The translations under genes and the position numbers were made by a program. Positions 35,171 to 44,818 of a DNA stretch of 64,000 nt are shown here, piece by piece. How positions within the stretch are numbered: position 1 is the first letter of the stretch; each line of letters starts with the position of its first letter. Under the pieces are notes generated by a model. That model was not told the origin of the DNA, did not search any database, and saw only the letters and a program-made list of their open reading frames with translations. Source of the stretch: Paraprevotella xylaniphila YIT 11841 (GTDB lineage Bacteria; Bacteroidota; Bacteroidia; Bacteroidales; Bacteroidaceae); the NCBI RefSeq assembly GCF_000205165.1, contig NZ_GL883837.1:20932-84931 (forward strand), given 5' to 3'.

Positions 35171-38100
35171 TTAAAAACTGGTTCGTATAGATAAAGTCAA
35201 CTGGCGCGGCAAAGGCATGGAAACCCCTCCGCTCTGGAAGAATTCCGGGTCCTGCCCGTTCAGTTTCTTGTCGGCATAGATGAGCCACAAATTGGAAGCC
35301 ACCAAACGCAACTGCAAACGGTTCATGCCGATGGCTTTCATCCACTCCCCGTTGAAATCATAAGAAAGAGTGAGTTCTTTCAACCTCAGGAAACCACCGT
35401 TGGCCACACGGATGTCCGAATAGTTATAGGCATTATAGGCCACGTCCAGATTCTCGATATTCGCATACTGATAAGATGAAGGTATGGCCGGAATATTCGT
35501 GTAACGCTCATCGCCCGGCTTCATCCAACGGTTTTTCAAATCCTTCGGCATGGCACTGTAATCACCGTATGAAGCCGAGAAGTCCGGATCCAGGCGCAAC
35601 TTATTGCCGGCCTGGAAGGTGAAATACAACCCCAACGTCCAAGCCTTATATTTGAACTGGTTGTCGAATCCTCCGGTCACGGTTGGATCCACCGAACCTT
35701 CATATTTCAAATACGTGGGATCCGTACTTTGGAAGTTGATACCCGTAGAGGTCAGTTCGCCTTTCTCGTTGATGAACTGTGGAATCCCTTGCCCGTTCAA
35801 ACCTTTATACTGCAAAGAGAACAATCCCCGTACGGGATAGCCTTCCAACGGGGCACCTTCGGCCACCATCAAATCGAAAATGCTGGAAGTAGATTCCAGA
35901 TTGGTAATCTCGTTATGATTGTAAGCGAACGTCAAGTTCGAAGTCCACGAGAAATCCTTGCGTTGGATATTCTTTGTATTCAGCGTGAACTCCACACCCC
36001 ATGATTTCATGTCGGCATAGTTGGCATATTTCCACTTCTGTCCGCCCATGCCGCTGGTACGTATCAAACCGATGAGGTCGAATCCGCGACGGCTGTAGAT
36101 GTCGGAACTCAAACTGATGCGGTTACGCAACACTCCGAAATCGAACCCGAAGTTGAACTCATATTGTTTCTCCCACGTCAAATCCTTGTTCTGCAAAGAC
36201 TCGATATAAATCTGCGATTCCTTGTAACCGTCATCGCCACGGTAAGTGGTCGAGTTACGGAACACGGCCAAAGCGTTGTCTGCAGGCCCCATTGTAGCTG
36301 TCAATCCGTATGTGGCACGCAAAGAGAGGGTGGAAACCACATCCTGATGTTTCATAAACTCTTCTTCCAACATATTCCACGACCCCGACACGTTCCACGT
36401 AGGCAACCAACGAGCATCACGCGAACGTCCCAAGCGGTTGGAACCATCCATACGCCCCGTCAGGTTGAACGTGTAGCGTCCCTTATAAGAAAAGCTTCCG
36501 GTGGCAAAGAACGCCACAAAGCGGTCATAATATTGCGACAAGCCGTAATAATTATCACCGCCCAACAGCAACTGTTGTATGATACGGTAGTCTACGAAAG
36601 GCGTACCGCCACGGTCCCATTGGAACCCGTAACCGTTGTTGAAACCGGACTGGCGGTCGGCTGATTTCACTTCGGAACCGGCCATGATGTTGAATGGATG
36701 TTCATTGGCTATGAGTCGGTTATAATTGCCTGATACCCGGAAATAGTAACTTTTCAGGATATTGTTCGTCGTGTTATAAAAACCACCTTTTGGCATCACG
36801 ACTTCAGGCACGGCATCCGGGTTATCCGGGTCACGATAGAGGAACTTGTTCTTTTCACGGATGGTCGCATCTCCCGCCGCACGGTAAGCCATGGCCAAAT
36901 TGGAATTCCCCGTAATCTTATGCTCCTGAGTTGACTTCACATAACGGAAAGCACCAATGGCACTCAAGTCCAAGCCCTTGACCGGCTTGTAAGTCAGTTC
37001 CATCTGATACTTCATGTCGGTCATGTCCAAATCTATATAATTGTTCCTGGCTTCGTTCAGGATGTTGAACGGGGCATAATTCATGATATACGTCTCGTCA
37101 GGGCTCATCGTCCGGCTGGTATTCAACGCATAACTGAAAGGATTGATATCAAAGTCGCGCGAATACTCACCGCTCACCGGATCTGCCGTACGGTCCAATG
37201 TACCCGGCGCACGCTGGTTGCGCACCGACCCATTTACACTCACGCCAAACGTGAGCCACTTGCTGATGTCGTACGAGGCATTCACGTTGGCCGTGTAACG
37301 GCGAACCTTGTCCGACACGCTCCATCCCGGATCATCCAAAAAACTCATCGACACGTAATAACGGCTGCGGTCGGTACCCGAGGAGATGCTCACCGAGTTA
37401 TTGCTTTGGATGGTGGGCCGGAACAGCTCCTTGAACCAATTGGTATTCCGCATCTCGGCCTTCTGCAAATAAGCCAAGCGAGCCGACTCCGTATTCATCA
37501 GTTCTCCCCTGTATATCAGGTCGTTCATCAGATAGAACACCCCGCCGTTCTCCGTACGCGCCATCTTGGAATGGTTGAACCACCCTTTATCTTCCAACTC
37601 CATCAGGACAGACATCTGGTCTTTGGAATTCATGATATTATACTGGCGGTAAGAGGGACGGGTACGCACGGTGAACTCACCCGTGTAACTGATACTGGCA
37701 TGCCCATTCTTTCCTTTCTTGGTATTCACCACAATCACCCCGTTCATGGCACGCGCACCATACAATGCCGTGGCCGAAGCGTCTTTCAATATCTGGAAAT
37801 TGTCGATGTCATCGGGATTCAACCCAGCCACAGCGGAACTGATCAGCGTGGCGGCATTACCGGAAGAAAGGTCATCGGCGGAAATCTCCACCACATCCTC
37901 CAACACGACACCGTCCACAACCCAAAGCGGCGTCTGGTTTCCATAGATGGAAGAAGCACCACGCACACGGATCTTCGGCGCAGCACCGAACGTACCGGAC
38001 ACGGACTGTACGCCCACACCGGCCGCCTTGCCTTGCAACATCTGGCTCACATCGCCCACACCGTCCACTTTCGCTTCTTCACCGGAAATACGACTGGCCG

Positions 38101-38731
38101 CACCGGTAAACAACTTGCGGTCGATTTTCTGATAACCGGTCACCACGACCTCGTCCAGTTTCTTTTCCTTGTCACTCATCACGACTTTCATCGGTGCATC
38201 TGCCACTGCCAATTCCTGCGGAGCCATACCGATGAAAGTAAATTGTAGCGTCTTGCCGTCCGTTGGTACATTCAGTGTGAACTTACCGTCCATGCCTGTA
38301 GCACACATGGCATCCGGATGTTCTTTGCAACGCACGGCCACTCCCGGAAGCGGTTCTCCCAGGTCGTCCAACACTACGCCTTCCACCCTTTTCTTCGCCT
38401 CCTCACCGTCTTTCTTCGCAGGGTATATATTTATTGTCCTATCCTTCACCTCGTATGACAACGGTTGGCCGGCCAAGATTTTAGCCAACACGTCATTGAC
38501 ACTCCCGTTCGTCACGTTCAGGCTGATTCTTCACGATAAATCCACATCGCCCACGTTCAGCCACAAGGAATAAGACGTCTGGGTATTCAATTGCTCCAAA
38601 GCCTCTTTGACGGTCACGTTATTCAGATTCAGTGTCACAGTGCCCTGCTGCGCCCAAACCGCTCCCGAACTGCAAAACAGGCTTAAAATCAGAAACCTTT
38701 CAAGTAGTTTTTTACGTTTTGCGTTAAACAT
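35171..38731 (-). pseudogene. SusC/RagA-type TonB-linked importer with STN domain, interrupted by an in-frame TGA
   Basis: The reading frame runs from the ATG at 38731 (MFNAKRKKLLERF... signal peptide to VWAQ) to 35171, about 1186 residues, broken only by a TGA at 38533-38531 (codon 67). On both sides the protein is continuous: VDLS-stop-RISLNVTNGSVNDVLAKIL, an uninterrupted STN (secretin/TonB N-terminal) domain. The change fits CGA (Arg) to TGA. Beyond it lie the carboxypeptidase-like domain, the plug (IRVRGASSIYGNQTPLWVVDG) and a full barrel. A GTG at 38515 could restart but would lack the signal peptide. Either a recent nonsense mutation, a base error or rare read-through. STN plus the FecR/sigma genes upstream implies trans-envelope signalling. 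Confidence 0.88.
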
Positions 38732-38759
38732 TTCTCTATTTACTATGATTATTAAATGA

Positions 38760-39857
38760 TTATTCTCCGATAAAGACCGTGTCGCCTTTGATCTGATAGG
38801 AAACCTGTTCGCCCCTCAACATCACGTCCAATATGGCAAAAATGTCTTTCCGGTTCCGGAAATCGCCATAATATTTTTCCTGCAATATTCCGGGATTCTT
38901 CACCACTATATTCACATGAAAAACCCGTTCCAACTCCTGCACAATCTGTTCCATAGACATCTCATCGAAAAACAAGGCTTCCTCACCTCCCGCATGCCCT
39001 GTCATTTCTGTTTCCGACGTGTCCTCGGACATGGATTCACCCCTTTGTCCCACACAAGTCCAAGCTACATCCGGTGCCGTTTCCACCACCTTCTTCTCCA
39101 TCACATCCCTACTGCGGTCCAACACGACCTGTTCGCACGGCTTCAACGTCACGGTATGGGGCACACGTCCCGTCACACTCGACACATCCAGACTGCCGCG
39201 TACCAAAGTGACCTTGGCAAAACGTTCCTCCGGATAGGACTTGAAATTAAATACAGTCCCCGTCACCCGGACACGGATATCACCGGAACGAATAATAAAA
39301 GGTTTCTGCTTATCCTTAGCCACGTCAAACATTCCTTCTCCTTCCAACTGAAGTTCGCGGTCGGTCTGCCCGAATCCCGGACCCAATGTCAGACAACTTC
39401 CGGAGTTCAGCCAAACTTTGGTTCCATCGGCCAATATGATCCGTTCTTTCATCCCCTTCGGCACTTTGATTTCTCGCGCACATCCTTGCACAACTTGTTC
39501 CCCCGCCGCTTTACCTTGCTGTTGCCATACAGCCAGTCCGCCTCCCAAAAGGACGACCACCATTGCCGCACAGGCCACAAACTTCCGACTGAAAACCTTG
39601 TGAACGAAAGGAACCGGCATATTCTCTCCCTTTATACTTCTCAGGAAACGCCCGTATGCTTTCTTCCTTTCTTTTTCGAATACGGGCATACGCTTCCGAA
39701 TGCCCATCCACCGATACAAAAGTATGCGGCGCTCGTAATACTTACGGTGCCCTTCATCTGCCGAAACCCATTCACGCAACACGTCTTCCGACTCCAGAGA
39801 CAGCCCCTCCGACCATTGCTTCTCTATCAATGAATCTATATTGCTATTTGTTTCCAC
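38760..39857 (-). CDS. FecR-family anti-sigma factor
   Basis: 365 residues. Cytoplasmic N-terminus that binds the sigma factor, one membrane helix (FVACAAMVVVLLGGGLAVW, about residues 90-108), a periplasmic FecR domain (VPKGMKERIILADGTKVWLNSGS) and a C-terminal DUF4974 region (MEQIVQELERVFHVNIVV) that meets the STN domain of the receptor. It is 28 bp before the susC-like gene and 173 bp after the sigma gene. Confidence 0.93.
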   Translation of the reverse strand: METNSNIDSLIEKQWSEGLSLESEDVLREWVSADEGHRKYYERRILLYRWMGIRKRMPVFEKERKKAYGRFLRSIKGENMPVPFVHKVFSRKFVACAAMVVVLLGGGLAVWQQQGKAAGEQVVQGCAREIKVPKGMKERIILADGTKVWLNSGSCLTLGPGFGQTDRELQLEGEGMFDVAKDKQKPFIIRSGDIRVRVTGTVFNFKSYPEERFAKVTLVRGSLDVSSVTGRVPHTVTLKPCEQVVLDRSRDVMEKKVVETAPDVAWTCVGQRGESMSEDTSETEMTGHAGGEEALFFDEMSMEQIVQELERVFHVNIVVKNPGILQEKYYGDFRNRKDIFAILDVMLRGEQVSYQIKGDTVFIGE

Positions 39858-40030
39858 TTTGATGCTTTTTTCTTCTAAGACGAAACAAATAGACAGAATG
39901 GGTAGTATAAAAACAGAAATAATTTATTTATGCTTCAAAAAACAGCATAAACCGCCAAACCTTTCACAAGAAAGCCTATAGAAATTATGAATTAAAACCA
40001 CAAGGCATGTTATCCTGACACGAGCATTTC

Positions 40031-40645
40031 TCAATTCAAAGAATGTAGCATCTTTGAAAGTAACATAAAAGACAATATTTGTAGCAAAATGTAAGACCCC
40101 AACTTATCCTGCAACTCCGCATGCGCCCTCTTCAGATGATATTTCACGGTATTCACCGAAATATGTAACATATCGGCTGCTTCCTGGTAAGTCTTATTCT
40201 CCATGCGCACCAGTATAAAAACCCGCCTACGTTCCTCCGGCATCTCATCAATCGCCCGGTCCAGCAACTCCGCCAATTCATCCGAAATCAATTGCTCGAA
40301 CAAGTCCTTTTCGTCTGCCATTGCCCCTCCGAACATCCCGTCCAAGGAATCATAGTAACCTAAAAAGCCCGAGACCTGACGATGTGTCCTGAGATGGTCG
40401 ATACATTTGTTGCGCACGGCACGTAAAAGATAAGCACGCAAGGAAGTCGTAATCACCACTTCGCGTTTCTTTTCCCAAAGGTTCAACAAAACATCCTCCG
40501 TCAAAGTCTGACATACGGCAGAATCATTCACATAATCCATGGCCACACTGCACATCAAAGCATAATAATCCTTAAAGACTCTCTCAAAAGCCTTTAAATC
40601 ACCCTCTTTAATGTACTTGATTAACTCATTATCCCCTGCGTCCAT
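40031..40645 (-). CDS. ECF-type RNA polymerase sigma factor
   Basis: 204 residues from the ATG at 40645 (MDAGDNELIKYI). An upstream in-frame ATG at 40675 is rejected because it overlaps the -7 box at 40680-40673. Region 2 (AFERVFKDYYALMCSVAMDYV) and the region 4 helix-turn-helix (YQEAADMLHISVNTVKYHLKRAHAELQ) are clear; this is the Bacteroidetes sigma-70 family paired with FecR. It should direct transcription of the SusC/D locus once the anti-sigma is released. A hydrophobic C-terminal tail (LQILSFMLLSKML) is notable. Confidence 0.92.
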   Translation of the reverse strand: MDAGDNELIKYIKEGDLKAFERVFKDYYALMCSVAMDYVNDSAVCQTLTEDVLLNLWEKKREVVITTSLRAYLLRAVRNKCIDHLRTHRQVSGFLGYYDSLDGMFGGAMADEKDLFEQLISDELAELLDRAIDEMPEERRRVFILVRMENKTYQEAADMLHISVNTVKYHLKRAHAELQDKLGSYILLQILSFMLLSKMLHSLN

Positions 40646-40672
40646 GAACAGCTTAATTAAATAAGTCAAATA

Positions 40673-40680
40673 CAAAGATA
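40673..40680 (-). promoter_or_regulatory. -7 element of the sigma-factor gene
   Basis: TATCTTTG on the minus strand (40680-40673), a perfect TAnnTTTG. No good -33 TTTG is seen at the right distance. Its place implies a start of transcription near 40666 and supports the ATG at 40645. Confidence 0.5.
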
Positions 40681-40714
40681 AAACAAATGATTTTATTTCC
40701 CTTATATCTAATTC

Positions 40715-40758
40715 ACAAAAAATACGGGATATTCCGCTAAAAACGCAAAATACCCCGT
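40715..40758 (-). terminator. Terminator of the coathanger/S74 gene pair
   Basis: On the minus strand ACGGGGTATT (40758-40749) pairs with AATATCCCGT (40733-40724) with one mismatch, followed by ATTTTTTG. It lies 36 bp beyond the stop of the 136-residue protein gene. Confidence 0.65.
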
Positions 40759-40793
40759 CTATTTCATCCGGTTTCCCGATTTGCCAAACATGG

Positions 40794-41204
40794 TTATAAT
40801 GGAGCTATTTCCAACACGCCTCCTTTCTCGCATTCAAAGCCGGCTTCCAATGTGGTGGTGCCGGAGGCTTTCATCGTCACGTTTGCCCCGGACTTCACCA
40901 CGACCTTTCCCTGCGGCTGCGCCGTCGTCACCTTCTCCCCGGCCACGATATTTTCCCCCGTAACGGTATGCGTGGAAGTAAACGTCTGGTTTTGTACATA
41001 AACCACCCCGTCGTCTTGCACACGAGCCACGTAGGGCTTATAATCATGCTTGTCCACCGAAACAGAGCTGCTCTGCGGGACTTTTTCCAAAGCAGCCGCC
41101 GACACGTTTTCCACGGACGAGAAACAAGTGCCGTCCTCGGTAGCAGCCATAATGGTACAAGCCGTCCCCCATAACAAAAAGAACAGGTTCATCCAACGTT
41201 TCAT
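40794..41204 (-). CDS. Small exported protein with a 3-coathanger-stack-like C-terminus
   Basis: 136 residues; signal peptide MKRWMNLFFLLWGTACTIMA. The end VKSGANVTMKASGTTTLEAGFECEKGG fits the short beta repeat called the 3-coathanger stack, common in Bacteroidetes surface proteins. No enzyme motif was seen. It lies 14 bp after the S74-domain gene and ends at a terminator, so the two form a transcription unit and may assemble together. Confidence 0.65.
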   Translation of the reverse strand: MKRWMNLFFLLWGTACTIMAATEDGTCFSSVENVSAAALEKVPQSSSVSVDKHDYKPYVARVQDDGVVYVQNQTFTSTHTVTGENIVAGEKVTTAQPQGKVVVKSGANVTMKASGTTTLEAGFECEKGGVLEIAPL

Positions 41205-41218
41205 AAGTGCCTCCTTCC

Positions 41219-42460
41219 TTATTGGGTAATGATCATACGCTTGGTGTCGATCACCTTGCCGTCGGCCACCAAGGCATAAAGGTACATCCCCGGGGCGAGG
41301 CTTCCGGCTTCAAGCGTCACGGAAGACTTGCCACGGCTCTGTAACGTCTTTTGATCTACCTGCGTGCCGTTCAAATCATAAATGTATAGGAATGCAGACT
41401 TCACGCTTTCCGGCAACGTATAGCGCACCACTGTCGTTTGCGTGAACGGGTTCGGGTCGTTTTGCTCCAATGCCGTGACATCCAATGCGTTGCCGCCGAT
41501 GCCCGTTTCATTTCCGTTCCGGGCGCGCACATTATAGGTCTGCGCCCCTTGCAACGATACCACTTGTGCACGGAGTTCATTGACGGACTGCACCAAAAGT
41601 GGAATCATCTCTGTGTAGTTGATACAAAGGTCTCCTTCCTGACTTTCATAGATCAAGTCCGGATAGACTTCCTTCAGCACTGCGGCATCCAAGCCGTAAT
41701 GTGTTTTCTCCAATGCCTGCACGTCTGTCACGGAACGGGGAGCTGCTGCCACGGTATCCCCCGATGCCGCAAAAGCCTGTGCCGCCTGCGGTTCGGACAG
41801 GTTATACTGCACGGCGGTCAACCGCGAAAGTTTCTCGCCCACCGACATGCTGTTCTCCCCGTCACTTTCAGCCGACAGGGGCATCACTGCCGAACGCCCC
41901 ATCAAGGCAGACCGGGAAGCCGAAGGGGTCAGCACCGTACCGTAGAAATTCCCTGTAGTACGGACATCGCCTTGGAAGTAACCGGCATAACGTCCAGGAA
42001 CTTTGACATCCAAATTATCTAATGCCCCAACTACAGCCGCTCCATTCTGAGTACTAGTCAAATTTCCATATACAGCATAATTATATCCCGATGTCGTAAA
42101 ACCAGCCTGACCATAAACACCAAAAGCACGGCCTTTATTTAAAAGAAGACTATTCTTCGTTCCAACAGCACTACTCACTCCCATTAACATTCGAGTATCT
42201 GATGCAAAATTTCTAATTAGAATAGCCCTATTCCATACACCACTTTCCGTACATACCCCATCTCTTTCAATATACGCAGGCAAATTATTAGATTTCACAA
42301 ACAAAGACTGGGTTGCGTCTCCCGCCCCACCTATTGCCAAAGCCGCATTAGGCGTTTCTGTAGTTTTAATACTTACATTCCCATTGGAATGCACTTTTAA
42401 CTGTGCAGACATATTGGTAAAAGCAAAAACAACACTTACCAAGGTAATTAACTTTCTCAT
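41219..42460 (-). CDS. Secreted protein with S74 (endosialidase-chaperone) segment and T9SS type A CTD; mosaic composition
   Basis: 413 residues from the ATG at 42460 (MRKLITLVSVVFAFTNMSAQ); the upstream ATG at 42484 lies at the predicted transcription start and is rejected. The N-terminal third is a repetitive shaft-like region (LKVHSNGNVSIKT; YAVYGNLTSTQNGAAVVGAL). Then comes an S74-like intramolecular chaperone (YGLDAAVLKEVYPDLIY, INYTEMIPLLVQSVNEL), and the end is a clear type A sorting domain (DPNPFTQTTVVRYTLPES...). DNA encoding the N-terminal part (about 42020-42460) is AT-rich while the rest is GC-rich, suggesting replacement of the variable head. Probably a fibre-like surface protein. 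Confidence 0.78.
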   Translation of the reverse strand: MRKLITLVSVVFAFTNMSAQLKVHSNGNVSIKTTETPNAALAIGGAGDATQSLFVKSNNLPAYIERDGVCTESGVWNRAILIRNFASDTRMLMGVSSAVGTKNSLLLNKGRAFGVYGQAGFTTSGYNYAVYGNLTSTQNGAAVVGALDNLDVKVPGRYAGYFQGDVRTTGNFYGTVLTPSASRSALMGRSAVMPLSAESDGENSMSVGEKLSRLTAVQYNLSEPQAAQAFAASGDTVAAAPRSVTDVQALEKTHYGLDAAVLKEVYPDLIYESQEGDLCINYTEMIPLLVQSVNELRAQVVSLQGAQTYNVRARNGNETGIGGNALDVTALEQNDPNPFTQTTVVRYTLPESVKSAFLYIYDLNGTQVDQKTLQSRGKSSVTLEAGSLAPGMYLYALVADGKVIDTKRMIITQ

Positions 42461-42488
42461 AAGCACACTTTTTAAAATTAACATGGCA

Positions 42489-42520
42489 TAAATATAGGAA
42501 AGAAAATATTAGCATCCAAA
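42489..42520 (-). promoter_or_regulatory. Promoter of the S74/coathanger pair
   Basis: Minus strand TTTG (42520-42517), 20-bp spacer, TATATTTA (42496-42489). Transcription would start near 42482, 22 bp before the ATG at 42460. Confidence 0.6.
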
Positions 42521-42611
42521 TATTAGGATATATTTTTTATTAAATGGGTATAAAAAAACACGCTCATTAAATAAAAGGCATTCAAAATCACTATGAAAAC
42601 AAAATATTTCA

Positions 42612-42619
42612 TACTTTTG
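42612..42619 (+). promoter_or_regulatory. -7 element for the first glycosyltransferase gene
   Basis: TACTTTTG at 42612-42619, a perfect TAnnTTTG, 19 bp before the ATG at 42639. No clear -33 box. Confidence 0.5.
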
Positions 42620-42638
42620 CTACAAACAAACAAGCCTT

Positions 42639-43640
42639 ATGGAGAAAAAAACAGTATCTGTCGTAATGTGTACCTACAACGGAGAACGGTTTCTACGTGA
42701 ACAAATGGATTCCATACTCGCGCAAACTTATCCTATCCACGAAATTATCATCAGTGACGACTGTTCCACAGACGGCACGATAGATATACTACGAGAATAT
42801 GCTGCAAAACACACTTTTATCAAAATACACCAAAATGCACGAAATAAAGGATGCAACCAAAACTTTCATGACACATTCAAATTCGTATCCAAAGAAACAG
42901 ACTATATAGCAATTTCCGACCAAGACGATATTTGGTTTCCAGAGAAAGTAGAAAAATTAGTACAATCAATAGAAAAGAAAAAAGGATACGACCTGTGCTT
43001 CTCTGACATTATATCTTCCCCAACCTGCTCTCATCAGCAAACCAAAGACTACCTCCCATTGCCTTTCACCGCAGAGTCTTTGTTTTTTAGAGACAATATA
43101 CCGGGGCACGCCATGCTTATAAAAAGGACTTTTATCGAAAACCTGAAGCCCTGGGACGGTATGACATTCTATTATGATTGGTGGCTAGCCATGAACGCAG
43201 CCCTAACCGATAGCATCATAAAATGCGAAGAACCACTATCGTGGCATAGAGTACACCCAGCATCTGTGATAACTACCGTAGGAAAAAAGTTGTCCCAGTA
43301 TAAGCCACATTCCCCTATAGCTCCTTATGTATATGGAACATACAACTTCTTCAAACTTAGAAATACAGAAAGTTTTAAATGTTTCTATAACAACATTCAT
43401 GAACAAACATCTTCAACACGCCACCCCGTCTTACACAAGATAACCGAACTGTTCTATAGCCGTAACCCATTGAATCTTTTACAGCTTTGTTTCACTTGCA
43501 TGAAACATCGCAAACAAATATATCCTCTTCCCCATAAGGATAAAGGATTGATTTTCATGATTCGTGGTTTTTTCTCCCCATTCATCTGCACTTATTATAA
43601 TATACAATTCTACAATACGGTGACTGAACAAGATTTATAG
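42639..43640 (+). CDS. Family 2 glycosyltransferase
   Basis: 333 residues, no signal peptide. GT-A fold start VSVVMCTYNGERFLREQMDS, nucleotide-sugar contacts ISDDCSTDGT, and the metal-binding ISDQDDIWF stretch typical of rhamnosyl/galactosyl-type GT2 enzymes. Transfers a sugar to a lipid-linked glycan on the cytoplasmic face. The gene is markedly AT-rich compared with the window. It is followed by a 188-bp gap with a fresh promoter. Confidence 0.9.
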   Translation: MEKKTVSVVMCTYNGERFLREQMDSILAQTYPIHEIIISDDCSTDGTIDILREYAAKHTFIKIHQNARNKGCNQNFHDTFKFVSKETDYIAISDQDDIWFPEKVEKLVQSIEKKKGYDLCFSDIISSPTCSHQQTKDYLPLPFTAESLFFRDNIPGHAMLIKRTFIENLKPWDGMTFYYDWWLAMNAALTDSIIKCEEPLSWHRVHPASVITTVGKKLSQYKPHSPIAPYVYGTYNFFKLRNTESFKCFYNNIHEQTSSTRHPVLHKITELFYSRNPLNLLQLCFTCMKHRKQIYPLPHKDKGLIFMIRGFFSPFICTYYNIQFYNTVTEQDL

Positions 43641-43718
43641 TTTGACTAAAAGCGGAAACAAGAGTTTAAACTAAATTTCGTAAAAGCACATACCATCTAA
43701 AAAAGATGCCTTAAAGAC

Positions 43719-43749
43719 TTGGGTGGACAAAAAAGTTTCCATATTTTTG
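43719..43749 (+). promoter_or_regulatory. Promoter of the GT8/acetyltransferase/WbsX genes
   Basis: TTG (43719-43721), 20-bp spacer, TATTTTTG (43742-43749), 79 bp before the GT8 start. Confidence 0.65.
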
Positions 43750-43828
43750 CAAAAAAATGAATAATAACAAAAGGATAAAACAGAAATTGAGACAAAGCAT
43801 TATCCGTTTTTCCTAAGAGCCCCACAAT

Positions 43829-44818
43829 ATGGACAATATGCAAAAAATACCTGTATTCTTTACTTTTGACGCTAATTACTTGCTAGCAGCAAAGGTTGCC
43901 ATCCACTCCATGATGAAACATGCCTCACCGCAATATTGGTATGAATTATATGTATTCCATACGACCTTGTCCACCAAAGCCCAACAATCTTTACAGAACA
44001 GTCTAAAAGAATTTGCATATGCCGAATTACATTTCATTAATGTCACACAATACGATGAAAAAATTAAAAATTTCGGCACTAAAGCACATTACTCCAAAGA
44101 AATTTTCTATAAACTTATTGCAACTGATGTCCTTCCCCAATATGACAGAATTATATGTTCGGACGTGGACGTAGTTTTTACTGGTGATTTCTCTCCTGTG
44201 TTTTTTATGTTCCCAAATGAAAAGTTTTATTATGCCGGCGTAGGACCAATAGAAAATAGCCGTATGCCTTACTACCGGCAAGACTTCAGTACGGCTGAAA
44301 TGGAAATACTTGAACATGAAATTGCTGCAGGATTCTTACTTATCAACCTCAAAGAATTGCGCAACGACCATAAACAAGAAGAAATTATCAATTTTTATGT
44401 CAACAACTATCCACGACTACGTTTACCGGAACAAGACTGCATTATTTTAACCTGTTGGCCCCACATCAAATATTTACCGATAGATTATAGCCTGCCTATC
44501 TCTTTCTATCGGTTAAACATGAACCAAAGAGATTTTTACCAAGGCAATACCGAATTTGCAGGAGACAAAGTCATTGCACTCGCTAAGTTTAATGAAGGAT
44601 TGGCACATCCCGTACAAATTCATTATGCAGGTTTCGACAAACCATGGAATTGTTTCCGGCTCATCCGACGGAATGATTGGATAAAAGCTATGAAAGCTAC
44701 CCCGGGAGGAATGGCATTATACCTCATATCGTTACCTCAGAATTTATTGATGCGAACTAAGCGATATAGCCTGAAACGATTCTTACGAAAAACTTATAAA
44801 AGAATAACCAACAGATGA
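43829..44818 (+). CDS. Family 8 glycosyltransferase (LPS galactosyl/glucosyl type)
   Basis: 329 residues (326 if the second ATG, MQKIPVFF, is used). Opening VFFTFDANYLLAAKVAIHSM and the DxD motif SDVDVVF (D112, D114) with a later HYAGFDKPW motif are hallmarks of retaining GT8 enzymes such as LPS 1,2/1,3-transferases. AT-rich. It overlaps the acetyltransferase start by 4 bp, so they are coupled. Confidence 0.9.
   Translation: MDNMQKIPVFFTFDANYLLAAKVAIHSMMKHASPQYWYELYVFHTTLSTKAQQSLQNSLKEFAYAELHFINVTQYDEKIKNFGTKAHYSKEIFYKLIATDVLPQYDRIICSDVDVVFTGDFSPVFFMFPNEKFYYAGVGPIENSRMPYYRQDFSTAEMEILEHEIAAGFLLINLKELRNDHKQEEIINFYVNNYPRLRLPEQDCIILTCWPHIKYLPIDYSLPISFYRLNMNQRDFYQGNTEFAGDKVIALAKFNEGLAHPVQIHYAGFDKPWNCFRLIRRNDWIKAMKATPGGMALYLISLPQNLLMRTKRYSLKRFLRKTYKRITNR

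Noticed and set aside
35171..38515. Treating the SusC part from GTG 38515 as a complete gene
   Set aside because: It would begin inside the STN domain and lack a signal peptide; the upstream 66 codons restore both in the same frame, so an interrupted gene is the better reading.
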